Assembly (NCBI GenBank): GCA_016937115.1
Contig: JAFGWN010000044.1
Location: 1-33,931 of the forward strand
DNA: 33,931 nt
Origin: Balneolaceae bacterium
Lineage (GTDB): Bacteria; Bacteroidota; Rhodothermia; Balneolales; Balneolaceae
Direction: 5' to 3'
A program made the position numbers and the translations under genes. Numbering within the stretch: position 1 is the first letter of the stretch; every line of letters begins with the position of its first letter. Under the pieces are notes generated by a model. That model worked only from the letters and a program-made list of their open reading frames with translations. It made no database searches and was not told where the DNA came from. This document shows positions 9,021-18,700 of this stretch, piece after piece.

Positions 9021-9472
9021 TATTTAAGAATTATTCTTAATCCTTTGTTTTAGACATATATATGCTTGTTAATTTTCTTTGTTTACCCAAAGAAAACGAA
9101 CCTTTATAAAGCACGTGCTTATGTAATAGCTTTTCATGCCTACACTGATGAAAAAGATAGAACCCTCCAATTAATTAAACTTATTCCGCTTACAAATCAA
9201 ACTAAGCTAAAAGCTATTTGGTACATTCTGAAACTTTAGCATATGACCAATCTATATTTACTTGTTGTCAGGTAACAAAGTCCCCCTTCAAAAGGGTGCG
9301 TCCCGACAAAGTAAGGGCGTGGGGATGTTATGACTCACAAGAAAGTATTTCTTAATTCAGACATTCCCGGTTTAACGTGTTTTTAGAGTTCCAGCGTGCT
9401 AAAAAATTTTAATTTCATTATTGGCTTTAAGCTATGTACTTTTAGTCTGTTTTAAAATGCGTTGGGTCAAAA
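9021..9472. other. 452-base intergenic region between divergent folC and pyrD
   Basis: AT-rich spacer that must carry the promoters of both genes, although no clear TTG/TAnnTTTG pair was found. It contains an unassigned open frame from TTG 9066 to TAG 9239 on the plus strand (57 codons, encoding KARAYVIAFHAYTDEKDR and ending KAIWYILKL) without ATG or ribosome-binding site, not called as a gene. It also contains a REP/MITE-like palindromic element (9267-9334), listed separately. Confidence 0.5.
9267..9334. repeat. REP/MITE-like palindromic element A
   Basis: The ends are imperfect inverted repeats: the left end is GTCAGGTAACAAAGTCCCCC and the right end, reverse-complemented, is GTCATAACATCCCC. 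An inner perfect hairpin CCCTT-CAA-AAGGG lies at 9284-9296. The reverse-complemented right end (TAACATCCCCACGCC) resembles the left end of element B at 13494 (TATCACATTCCCCACGGC), so the two look like members of one interspersed family. No transposase is present. Confidence 0.5.
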
Positions 9473-10546
9473 ATGTTTTATAAAACTCTTCTAAAGCCAT
9501 TCTTATTTCAACTTGATGCTGAGAAGGCACATGATGCAACCTGTCGGGCAGCAAAAAAGGTCGATCAGTCAAAGGTTTTAGCTTCATTAACCGACAGTTT
9601 ATATAATTTCCAATCTCCACTGCTTTCGCAATCATTTTGGGGACATACCTTTCGCAATCCTGTTGGGTTAGCGGCCGGTTTTGATAAGAACGGATGCCTC
9701 GTAAATGCTATGGAAACGCTTGGAATGGGTTTTGTTGAAGTGGGAAGTGTAACTGCTCAGGCGTCGTGCGGGAATCCCAAGCCGCGTGCATTTCGCCTGC
9801 CCAAAGACCAGGCCCTGATCAACCGGATGGGCCTCAATAACGACGGTGCCCAAACGGTGGTTAAGCGTCTTCAAAACACCACGTTTAATATTCCATTGGG
9901 AATAAACATTGCCAAAACCCATAACCCAAATATCATGGGCAGCAAGGCTATTGAAGACTATATTTTCAGCTACAGGGAAGCACAAAAAATAGCTGACTAT
10001 ATCACCCTTAATATTTCGTGCCCGAATACAACAGAGGGGAAAACATTTGAAGACCCGGAGGTACTCAATAACCTGCTTTCGGCCATCCAGAAAGAAAAAG
10101 GCATTAATATGGTGCCGACACTGGTTAAATTTTCCCCCGATTTGGGCCATCCGCAATTAGAAGAGTTGGTCAACGTGTGTGAAACCCACCATATTGATGG
10201 CTATGTAGCCTGCAACACGTCATCATCGCGCCGAAAACTTAAAACGAAAGCAGCCCAACTCGATGAAATCGGCCGCGGTGGACTCAGCGGAGCACCTCTT
10301 TCTTCGAGGAGCATCAGAACAATACGATGGATTCGGGAGATTGCCGGAAATCGAAAACCAATCATCGGCGTAGGCGGAATCAATTCATTTGAAACGGCAC
10401 TTGAGATGATGAAAGCCGGAGCAAATTTACTGCAAGTTTACACGGGGTTGGTGTACGAAGGTCCCGCTTTGGTAAAGAGAATTAATCGTAAATTTGCTGA
10501 CTACCTGGAACAACATGATCTTGCTTCTATCGGGGAAATGCGCTGA
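9473..10546 (+). CDS. pyrD: Dihydroorotate dehydrogenase, class 2-like (quinone)
   Basis: FMN enzyme oxidising dihydroorotate to orotate in pyrimidine synthesis. 357 residues with the class-2 N-terminal helical extension that docks to the membrane (about 1-45). Flavin-site blocks are NPVGLAAGFDKNG (62-74), VEVGSVTAQ, NRMGLNNDG, LVKFSPDL, GLSGAPL, GVGGI and LQVYTGLVYEGP. All support class 2. The odd point is LNISCPNT (179-186): the residue aligned with the class-2 catalytic serine (Ser175 in E. coli) is Cys183, the residue used by class-1 enzymes, and it is followed by TEGKTFEDP rather than the usual PGLR-type loop. Monocistronic and divergent to folC. Confidence 0.92.
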   Translation: MFYKTLLKPFLFQLDAEKAHDATCRAAKKVDQSKVLASLTDSLYNFQSPLLSQSFWGHTFRNPVGLAAGFDKNGCLVNAMETLGMGFVEVGSVTAQASCGNPKPRAFRLPKDQALINRMGLNNDGAQTVVKRLQNTTFNIPLGINIAKTHNPNIMGSKAIEDYIFSYREAQKIADYITLNISCPNTTEGKTFEDPEVLNNLLSAIQKEKGINMVPTLVKFSPDLGHPQLEELVNVCETHHIDGYVACNTSSSRRKLKTKAAQLDEIGRGGLSGAPLSSRSIRTIRWIREIAGNRKPIIGVGGINSFETALEMMKAGANLLQVYTGLVYEGPALVKRINRKFADYLEQHDLASIGEMR

Positions 10547-10773
10547 AAAATAACGGGTACTATTCACATCTTTCAGGGTCGTTGAAATACCTTTGTTTAG
10601 ACCTCTCGCATCCCTCTTACAACTCATATAATTCTAATAAATTACCAATCTCACACACAATTTACATGGTATAAATAAATGAGCAGCAACGATATAACTC
10701 GTAATTTGGATGATTGTATGGGTATTGTCAGGGGGAACTTCTCTTTGTTCATTTCACATTTCTTTATCCCTGT

Positions 10774-10789
10774 CCCCGATGTATCGGGG
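10774..10789. repeat. Small GC-rich palindrome in the pyrD/TPR-gene spacer
   Basis: CCCCGAT-GT-ATCGGGG is a perfect 7-bp inverted repeat with a two-base centre. It lies between the convergent ends of pyrD and the TPR lipoprotein gene, 25 bases from the latter's stop. There is no T-run on either side, so an intrinsic terminator is doubtful; a short interspersed palindrome is as likely. Confidence 0.5.
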
Positions 10790-10813
10790 CCCGTAGCGCA
10801 TCTCAGATTTAGA

Positions 10814-13384
10814 TCACTGTTTTATCGGGAAATCTACTTCACAGGAAACAGTTTCAGTTTTGCCTTTGCCATTCAAGTCAATCGGTTCAAACCGGAGCTG
10901 CGCCTTCATTGCTTTTTCATATGCTTCTTCAATACCTAAGTTTGTGGGGTTCGAAATAAGCTCAAACGAATTGACTGTGCCATCCGTATTTATTTCCAGC
11001 CGGTACGTCAGGCTCCCCGATAGGCTTAACCCTTTCAATCGCTCGGGAAGTTTGATAGCCTGCAGGAAAGTTGGCATATCGGGTGTTACTTTCGGTGTTA
11101 TGTTTAATTCTTTACATGTAAGAAGCCCGTTTGTACCAGTTTGATTGATAACCTGCGACCATTGATCCACTGTTTGAATTTGTGGCGCAGCCGGAAACAC
11201 TTCTTTAAATTCATCCAGTAATGCCCGGACCTGATTCCATTCTGTTCTGCTGTATCTCAATGTATCAATGTTTAAAGAATCTGGAATGCCTTGGTAATTT
11301 GATGTATCTGCCACACTCGAATCAGCGGCTTTAGCAACCCGGATATATTCCCGAATAGCCTGATAATAAATAGACGGCGCTAATGGTGAATCCCTGTTTT
11401 CCAAGGCCAGGTTTCGAAGGTGCTCAGCACGCTCCGCATTTGGCGGGGTGTGTTCCTGCCGGGAAAGCAGCTTCTGGACTTTATCCCGCAATTTTTCAGT
11501 AGTATCGGCTGTATTTTCCAGCGCATCGCTATTCAGCTGTCCCCCTTCTATACGCCTGGCATAAACCGACCCGGCGTATTTATCAAGAATACGCTGTCGA
11601 TATTTTGCAGCGCTGTCGGGTTTTTCCCGGAGTTCGTAAAGTTTGAACATCGAGTATAATGTCTGCGGTTCTAACGATGAGTCTGTGGTGTCATCCAGCA
11701 CCTTCCGGAAATAATACTGTGCGCTGTCGGGCTGATTAAGCGTCAGGAAAAATAAATTTCCCAGGCGATATTGCAGGTTCAGGCGTTCCTTTCTTTTCTC
11801 TTTTTTCTGCTGCAATGTTTGGGGAATCTCACGTAAGTCAATGCCCAGCTGGCGGTCTGTGAGGCCGTTTTGCGGTGTTTCTGATCCCTCCGGTACCGTT
11901 GATTGGGTTTCATCACTGGTACTCAATATGGCATTCGTGCGCCGCCAGTTATCTACCAGCGGGCGATTCCCCCAGCGGGCTCTGAACTGCTGCCGGGCAG
12001 CCTCCACCATCCGGGCGTTGCGATAGTTTAGAAAACCAAACCTTGACGATTCAGGTTCACCCCCAACCGGATCGGATGAAGTATCCTGCACAACATTCGT
12101 CAATATATTCTCCTCTTGCTGGTCATCGCTCTGCTTATCTCTTAGCAAGGCCCTTTTTTGTCGGCGTACAGCGACCAATGCTGAATCGAGCTCTTGCGGG
12201 TTTAATTGTCCCAGTGCAATTAAACTATCAACCTTCGCAATTCTGTTTTTCAGCGAAATATAATCTCCGTAAGCAGTAGCCAGTTGTGTAGCGCTTTGGT
12301 CTGAAGCATTCTGTATCTGACGAGATAATGAGGAAGATGAATCATAATAAGCCGCGGCAAGGCGATAATCGTTGTACTCCCGGCTATAAAGCTGACCCAG
12401 TTGATAGTAAGTGTCGGCTAAAAGAGATAACTGTTCACTCCGCGGACTGCTTAAAATGTTTTTATAAATCATTTCGGCCTTTCGGACTTCGCCTTCCTGT
12501 TCATAGGTTTGGGCCAGCTCAAAAGACAAAGCATTTTGGTGATCAAAATTCTTGTCGTCACTCAGCATTGAACGGTATATCGATATAGCAAGATCAAAAT
12601 TTCCATTCAGGCGGGAAACCTCTGCCCTCTTTATATTTGCCCAGTAAATGTACTCATAGTCCGGAAAATTCGGCTCTACATTGCTATACGCCTGGTAAGC
12701 ACGGGTTAAATCACCCTGAAACTGCAAGACCTGTCCCAGCAAAAAATAACTTCTGCCCTTTAACGCACGGTCTTCAACGCGGAGAATAGCCGGCTCAAGT
12801 ATGCTTGCTGATTGCTGCCAGTTTTCAAGCATAGCGTGATGCTGAGCAAGCATAACCTTAACCTCCGATTCCAAATCGGGGCTCCAGCTATGGGCTGAAT
12901 CGGCCAGCTGGGTCTCAAGAAAGCTGATGCCTTCGCCGTACGACGCAATATCAAGAAGTGCCCGGCCTTTCCATAGGATGGCTTCCTGTCGTAAGCGGTT
13001 TGGTGTGGATGCTTCGACCAACTCTTCGAACGACTGAATTGCCAGAAAAAACTCTTGCCGATAGTAATAAGATTTACCGATCAACAGGAGCGCGTCATCC
13101 GTCCACTTTGAGTCGGAATGCCGCCGGAGAATCAACGCCCCTTTGTTGATGGCTTCTTCAAAATCATCACTCCCGGCATTAACCGGTGCCGGGTGCGGAC
13201 GAATGGGTACATCAGGATTAAGTTGAACCGGCTGCTGCTTTACCTTTTTAAGTCCTGACCTGTAATCATTCTTGGCATTATAAAACGTATTGTAGTAAGC
13301 GGTAAAATTATTCCAGGAACTGGAAAGCCCGCCCCCGCACCCGGCCAAAAATAGAACGATAATTGTGATAAAGATCTTTTTCAC
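10814..13384 (-). CDS. TPR-repeat outer-membrane lipoprotein, SprE/PorW-like, with TonB-C-like end
   Basis: 856-residue lipoprotein. The signal peptide ends in the lipobox LAGC (Cys16). Next comes an aromatic-rich segment, NNFTAYYNTFYNAKNDY, resembling the start of SprE/PorW proteins linked to gliding motility and type IX secretion in Bacteroidota. Residues about 80-350 and 530-620 are helical TPR-like repeats (for example SYYYRQEFFLAIQSFEEL, DLTRAYQAYSNVEPNFPDYE, QPDSAQYYFRKVL). The last about 90 residues (from PTFLQAIKLPERLKGL to CEVDFPIKQ) look like a TonB C-terminal-type beta fold: LTYRLEINTDGTVNSFEL, then KAMKAQLRFEPI. A role in T9SS is inferred from resemblance only, since no other T9SS gene is in the window. 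Monocistronic. Confidence 0.72.
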   Translation of the reverse strand: MKKIFITIIVLFLAGCGGGLSSSWNNFTAYYNTFYNAKNDYRSGLKKVKQQPVQLNPDVPIRPHPAPVNAGSDDFEEAINKGALILRRHSDSKWTDDALLLIGKSYYYRQEFFLAIQSFEELVEASTPNRLRQEAILWKGRALLDIASYGEGISFLETQLADSAHSWSPDLESEVKVMLAQHHAMLENWQQSASILEPAILRVEDRALKGRSYFLLGQVLQFQGDLTRAYQAYSNVEPNFPDYEYIYWANIKRAEVSRLNGNFDLAISIYRSMLSDDKNFDHQNALSFELAQTYEQEGEVRKAEMIYKNILSSPRSEQLSLLADTYYQLGQLYSREYNDYRLAAAYYDSSSSLSRQIQNASDQSATQLATAYGDYISLKNRIAKVDSLIALGQLNPQELDSALVAVRRQKRALLRDKQSDDQQEENILTNVVQDTSSDPVGGEPESSRFGFLNYRNARMVEAARQQFRARWGNRPLVDNWRRTNAILSTSDETQSTVPEGSETPQNGLTDRQLGIDLREIPQTLQQKKEKRKERLNLQYRLGNLFFLTLNQPDSAQYYFRKVLDDTTDSSLEPQTLYSMFKLYELREKPDSAAKYRQRILDKYAGSVYARRIEGGQLNSDALENTADTTEKLRDKVQKLLSRQEHTPPNAERAEHLRNLALENRDSPLAPSIYYQAIREYIRVAKAADSSVADTSNYQGIPDSLNIDTLRYSRTEWNQVRALLDEFKEVFPAAPQIQTVDQWSQVINQTGTNGLLTCKELNITPKVTPDMPTFLQAIKLPERLKGLSLSGSLTYRLEINTDGTVNSFELISNPTNLGIEEAYEKAMKAQLRFEPIDLNGKGKTETVSCEVDFPIKQ

Positions 13385-13493
13385 GTGTGTCTTTACAGAT
13401 AAAACTGATTAATAGAATAAGTCGTTTTAACACGTTTACCGATTAAAAATAATAAAAATAATCAGTTTTTATTCGTTATAAACTGCTACGGGT

Positions 13494-13577
13494 TATCACA
13501 TTCCCCACGGCTAAAGCCGCATCTCCTTCAAAGAAGAACTTAAACGCTCTTTGAGAGAGGTGGGAATAGATGTGTCA
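13494..13577. repeat. REP/MITE-like palindromic element B
   Basis: Nested inverted repeat in the 371-base spacer upstream of the TPR gene. The outer arms are CACATTCCCCAC (13497-13508) and GTGGGAATAGATGTG (13560-13574), imperfectly complementary. Inside are a perfect hairpin CGGCT-AA-AGCCG (13508-13519) and a further partial stem TCCTTCAAAG/CTTTGA. The whole could fold as a cruciform or RNA stem. It is related at its end to element A (9267). The rest of this spacer is AT-rich and holds only the terminator at 13683. Confidence 0.55.
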
Positions 13578-13682
13578 ATTACAGCGGGAACTTAGAATGT
13601 AACACATCGAATTTTTTGCGAATAAAATCCAACCGGTTAACATGTTGGCCTCCATTTTAATGTAATAGAAAATCCCGGCAAC

Positions 13683-13716
13683 AAAAAAGGGCTGTGTTGA
13701 TAAACACAGCCCTTTA
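13683..13716 (-). terminator. Intrinsic terminator of the susC-susD-lipoprotein operon
   Basis: A perfect 12-bp stem AAGGGCTGTGTT (13687-13698) / AACACAGCCCTT (13703-13714) with loop GATA. On the minus strand the stem is followed by a run of T (the A-run at 13683-13688). It lies 40 bases past the lipoprotein stop, where the operon's transcript should end. Confidence 0.88.
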
Positions 13717-13755
13717 AAACCCGGAGGTTTTATACTTATTTATAAGATCAGGAAA

Positions 13756-14232
13756 TTATTCTCCCTCAATCGTCAAGGTATACGTTTTTAAATTTTCAGC
13801 TGCCTCAACGCCATCTGCGTCCTGTAGTATAAGGACGAGTTCTACTACCTCTCCGTCGGGAACGCTATTTTCGATCACCTCTATTTCAATGGGTCCGGTA
13901 ACACTCGCGTTAGCCGGCAACGTAATGGGTGATGAGGTTACCAAATTATAATGCGTGCCCGCTTCTGCCGTAGAGTTTTCTTCATCTACTACAAAGCTTA
14001 CCGACAAGTCTGAACTTCGCTGCTCCCCGATAAGCTGAACCTTTAGCGGTTCACTCGGATCGAAATCATCGACATCGGCGTCGGACACAACCTGGTTAAG
14101 AGGCCGAAACTCTATTTTGGGGTTATCCTGAAAGCGTTTGTTTTCTTGTTCAAACAGATCATTCAAGCATCCGCTTAAAAACAGACTGGCAACAATTACA
14201 GTAACTATTTTTACTAATATTGAATTTTTCAT
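13756..14232 (-). CDS. Small beta-sandwich-like lipoprotein of the SusCD operon
   Basis: 158 residues. The signal peptide ends in FLSGC (Cys22), with acidic residues soon after (NDLFEQE), as seen in surface-displayed Bacteroidota lipoproteins. The mature part reads as a single all-beta domain: VSFVVDEENSTAEAGTHYNL, ITLPANASV and VVELVLILQDADG have the Calx-beta/DUF4843-like pattern (a THY turn, then a Pro-Ala-Asn strand) common in accessory lipoproteins of Sus-like loci. It starts 37 bases after susD ends and precedes the terminator, so it is the third gene of the operon. A surface accessory binding role in the place of SusE/F-type proteins is likely; the ligand is unknown. Confidence 0.7.
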   Translation of the reverse strand: MKNSILVKIVTVIVASLFLSGCLNDLFEQENKRFQDNPKIEFRPLNQVVSDADVDDFDPSEPLKVQLIGEQRSSDLSVSFVVDEENSTAEAGTHYNLVTSSPITLPANASVTGPIEIEVIENSVPDGEVVELVLILQDADGVEAAENLKTYTLTIEGE

Positions 14233-14269
14233 AGCAACTTAATTTGTTTCGAACGTTAAAAATTTTTGA

Positions 14270-15748
14270 TTAATCGAAAAACGGATTTTCGACCAGATTA
14301 GGATTCAATTCAACCTCTCCGTCGGGTAAATCATCGAGGAAAACCGAGGTTTCATACCGCAAAAAGCTTACGGTAGTTGTCCCGTCTGCTTCATTAAAAT
14401 CTACTTTGCGCAGGTCACGTCCGAGGCGTTTCAGGTCGAAAAAGCGATGCCCTTCAGCCACCAGCTCGCGCCGTCGTTCATCCAGTATTTCATCCAGCAC
14501 GGCATCGGGTGTTACCGACCCTACATAAGGGCCTACACCCCGCTGTGTGCGCAACTCATTAAGCTTGGTTACGGCTGCTGCAGGTCCGGCGGTATTCAGC
14601 CGGGCTTCAGCCTGTATAAGAATCATTTCCGAGGCCCTGAAATGAACGTAGTCATCCGCAAACTGTCCCTGCTCGGCAGCATATTTATGAAGTTCCAGAT
14701 TACCTGCATTAACAGCGGAACATACATTTATGGCATCGCCTGTTACATCATTAAAGCATGGCGTATACCACGCGTCCAGCCGCGCATCTCCGGATTCATA
14801 AAGATTAATAAGATCGTCCGTCGGGATTTGGCCAAACCACTGCATAGATGTGTAAGCGGCAAGACCGTCATTGATCCCCCCGGTCTCCGTAGCCGGATCC
14901 ACATCAATCGTGAAAATCGCTTCGGGGTTGCTGGCCGTCTCATCAAACATGGTTTCTACCTCATCCGGTGTAGCCAAGCGTGCACCCGAGCTGCTAATTG
15001 CAGCCGCAGCTGCATCATCGGCCTCTTGGTAATTGCGCTGGTACAGTTGCACCCGCGCCAACAACGCCTGGGCTGCAGCCGTGGTAATAAAGAACGGACC
15101 GCTATCCGACTGCTGGTTGAGTGCAGAAATAGCCCCATTAAGATCGGATACAATCTGCTGATAAACCTCAGAAACCGTACTTCGCGATTTGAAATCGGCA
15201 TCGGATACATCCAGCGTAGGTTGGGTGCGAATAATCACGCCAAGGTCAAAACCGGCCCCATCACCGCTGGAAGGTGCCATACCCGGCTCGTAACCAAAAA
15301 TACGCACCAGGTGATGCAGGGCAAACGCCCGCATAAACAGCGCTTCACCGGTATACTTCGTTTGGGTTGCTGCGGTAATGACTCCTTCCGGAATGCCTTC
15401 GATCAGGATGTTGGCATCGTTAATCATATCATAAAGATTGGCCCAGGCAGCTGTACCCACACCCGCTTCAAAATCATTATTATTTAATGACTCAAAACGA
15501 GTTCCCGAACCAATATCGGTATTATCAGCCAGCGCGCTTGGCCCCAGCAGCCAGGTGGTGTTCATATCCGGAGCTGCGTGCATGCGGCTATACATTCGGG
15601 CGCGCACCCCATTAACCGCCTCGGGACTGTTCAATGCAATTTCTTGAGAAATAGCCGTACTTGGATCGGTATTTTCAAGAATATCGTTACAAGCCTGGCT
15701 GACCAGCAGCAGGCTCACAAGAAATGTTAATTTAATCAGATATTTCAT
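14270..15748 (-). CDS. SusD/RagB family nutrient-binding lipoprotein
   Basis: Surface substrate-capturing lid of a SusCD transporter. 492 residues. The lipobox LVSQAC gives Cys20, followed by NDILENTD. The N-terminal TPR-like region holds the family helix YTGEALFMRAFALHHLVRIF, then AAAQALLARVQLYQRNYQEA. The C-terminal signature is ILDERRRELVAEGHRFFDLK. It lies 33 bases downstream of its SusC partner. Length and domain order are those of ordinary SusD proteins, and no additional carbohydrate-binding module is visible. Confidence 0.93.
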   Translation of the reverse strand: MKYLIKLTFLVSLLLVSQACNDILENTDPSTAISQEIALNSPEAVNGVRARMYSRMHAAPDMNTTWLLGPSALADNTDIGSGTRFESLNNNDFEAGVGTAAWANLYDMINDANILIEGIPEGVITAATQTKYTGEALFMRAFALHHLVRIFGYEPGMAPSSGDGAGFDLGVIIRTQPTLDVSDADFKSRSTVSEVYQQIVSDLNGAISALNQQSDSGPFFITTAAAQALLARVQLYQRNYQEADDAAAAAISSSGARLATPDEVETMFDETASNPEAIFTIDVDPATETGGINDGLAAYTSMQWFGQIPTDDLINLYESGDARLDAWYTPCFNDVTGDAINVCSAVNAGNLELHKYAAEQGQFADDYVHFRASEMILIQAEARLNTAGPAAAVTKLNELRTQRGVGPYVGSVTPDAVLDEILDERRRELVAEGHRFFDLKRLGRDLRKVDFNEADGTTTVSFLRYETSVFLDDLPDGEVELNPNLVENPFFD

Positions 15749-15781
15749 AGCGAAATCCTTGTATTTAAATATTAAAATTGT

Positions 15782-18700
15782 TTAGAACGTGAGCTCAATG
15801 CCACCATTAATCTGCAGTGCGGTGGGGAACGAGGCTTCTGACTCATTGCCTACTGTTTCAGGGTCAACATACGGGTATGCTGTCCACGTCATCAGATTGA
15901 GCCCGGAACCATAAATTCGGATGCCCGACAAGTTCAGCTTTTCCACCAGTGTAGTCGGGAGATTATAACTCAAACTCACATTCTTCAAGCGAATATAACT
16001 TGCATCAAAAAGGGAGTTACTGCTGTTAACATCAGACCATCCGGCAGATTCGAAGTATCCGTTTCCATTTTCACGGGCAACAGGGTATCGAGCAATATCA
16101 CCCGGATTTCGCCAGCGATCGGTTGCCACTGCTTTAAGAACACCCTCTTCATCAGCAAATAGGTAACTGAATTCCGTTGCAGGCTGTACCGTCTGTCCAA
16201 AGCTAAATTGGAAAAAGGCGCTAAGCGTTAACCCTTTATAGGAAACAGAATTGCCGAATCCACCAATCACATCCTGCTCACCGCCGTCTAAAAACACATT
16301 GTCGGCTGTAGTTGGGAAGTAGGTCAGGTTGCCGTTGGCATCGTACCACATCGGGCGGCCATCAGCGGGGTTCACACCGGCCCAACGCGGCATCCAAAAT
16401 GCTTCAAGCGAATGGCCCACGGCAATCGGGTCATCATCACTTGGATCCAATAACTGGGTATCACCGACCAACTCTTTAACTTCATTTTTTTGAACGGCAA
16501 TATTGAAGTTGGTTGTCCAGTAAAAACCGCCACGGTTTAGATTCACCGTGCGCACTTCAAACTCGATCCCTTTATTTTGAACCTCACCAATGTTTTCTGT
16601 AATGGTTCCAAAGCCACTATCTGTCGGAAGCGGACGGTCTAACAACAGATCCGTATTATTACGCTGATATACATCTATACTTCCCGACACCCGTCCTCTG
16701 AACAAGGAATAATCGAGGCCAAGGTTAATTTCTTTGGCTTCTTCCCACGTCAACCTCTTGTTGGCCAGGCGGGATGCAGTCAAGCCTGTGGTTCCCCGAT
16801 ATGTTCCAGAGACACCAAATAAACCGCGGGAAGCAAAGTTATCAATGGCTGAGTTTCCTGTTATCCCATATCCGGCTCTCAGCTTAAGCTCTTCAATAGC
16901 ATCAACATTAAAGAAGTCTTCCTCGCTGATGCGCCATGCACCCGAAACCGACGGGAAAAAGCCCCAGCGATTATCGACTCCGAATCGTGAGGAACCGTCA
17001 TAACGGGCGGTAGCAGAAAGGTAATAGCGGGCATCGTAATTGTATTTCACCTGCCCGAAATAACTGGCAATGCGGAACTCGGTATTAAAGCCCTGATTAA
17101 AATCCGGGGTTGCCGCAGCATCAATCACACCAAGGAACGGGTTCCCGATTCCAATGGAGGTCGCTTCGGTTTCATCCCGATATTGACGCCGGTATTCGGC
17201 ACCAATCAACCCGGAAACGTTATGATATTCATCGAACGTTTGGCGTGCATTTAACCGCAGGTTTGTTGTAAAGTTGCTAATGGTGCCATAGCGGCGATTT
17301 ACACTTCCGTCGTCACCCGGATCAGCAATGGGGCGTTCCCAATCCCGCTCTTTTTCAAAGCGATAATCGATCCCAACCAAACCGCTCATTGAGAGCCAGG
17401 AGTTAAAATCGTACCGTGGTGAAAGATTTGCAAGGATACGTGTTGTTTCTGTTGAACGTTCTTCTTCGTTCAAGACTACGGCAGGGTTATTGTTCAATCC
17501 CTGTTCTGTGTTGGGATTATAAGTTCCACCCTCGGCAAGCGTGTTTTGGCCCGTAAGATTTCCTTCAGCGTCAACATACGGAAAAGACATTGGCACCTCC
17601 TCAATAGACTGATAAAACGGGCAGTTCACGAAAAAGCCATCCTGACAAACGCCGGGGGCTGATGAATTGCTCAGTTTTACCCCCACTCCCGCCGAAAGTT
17701 TAGACGTAAAGCGATGGTCAAAATTGGTTGTCAGGCTGTATCTTCTGAATTCAACTTCCTTCACCTGGGCTTCCGTTTTATCACGACCTGCAGAAATAAA
17801 GTACTGGGTATCTTCAGATCCACCGCTTACCGAAACATTCAGGTTGTTCGACATTCCATCCCGGTAGATAAATTCCTGCCAATCATACGTAGGTAAACCG
17901 GCCGGGTCAAAGTCTTCGGGATATCCGAAATCTTCAACGTCGCTGCGGGTCTCTGTTTCTCCCTGTGCTTCTATATGATATTCGACCCATTCCTGGGAGT
18001 TCATCAGTTCAAGGCGTTTAATATCTTTTCTGACCCCTGTTTCAAAGTTCACTTTAACCTGGGCTTCTCCCTCCCGGCCTCGTTTTGTGGTAACAATTAC
18101 CACACCGTTCGCGGCCTGAGCTCCATAGATAGCAGCCGCAGAAGCATCTTTCAGCACTTCAATCGATTCAATATCGGTAGCGGGAATATTACTGAGCGGC
18201 GATATATCATTAACTTCAGTTGTTGATTCCGTATTTACGGGAACACCGTCAATAATCCAGAGTGGAGAATTGCCGGCGTTAATTGATCCTTCTCCCCGTA
18301 CACGAACCTCAAAACCACCGCCCGGGTTACCACTCGATGTTGTTAACTGAACACCGGAAGCACGCCCCTGCAATAATGCCTCGGGGCTTTGAAGCGAAAC
18401 GTCTTGCAGATCTTCGGAACTGACCGAGGTAACGGAACCCGTAAGTTCGCGCCTTGTCTGCGTCCCTCCATATCCGGTAACAACCAGTTCATCCAGTCCG
18501 GTACCTCCCATTTGCAGCTGCACATCTTTCGTAAGTGTTTGTCCGGGCTGAACCTGAACTTTTTCTGTATATGTCTGGTAGCCTATAAACGAAACCCGGA
18601 GCGTATAGCTGCCGGCAGGAATATCTGAGATCGTATAGTTACCATTAACATCAGTTGCTGCACCCTTTTGAATTTCAACTAAGTAAACATTTGCCGACGG

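Noticed and set aside
14447-15487. 346-codon open frame on the plus strand opposite susD
   Set aside because: It lies wholly antisense to a clear SusD gene, its product is Cys/Arg/His-rich and resembles no family, and it has no ribosome-binding site. It is a shadow of the susD codon usage.
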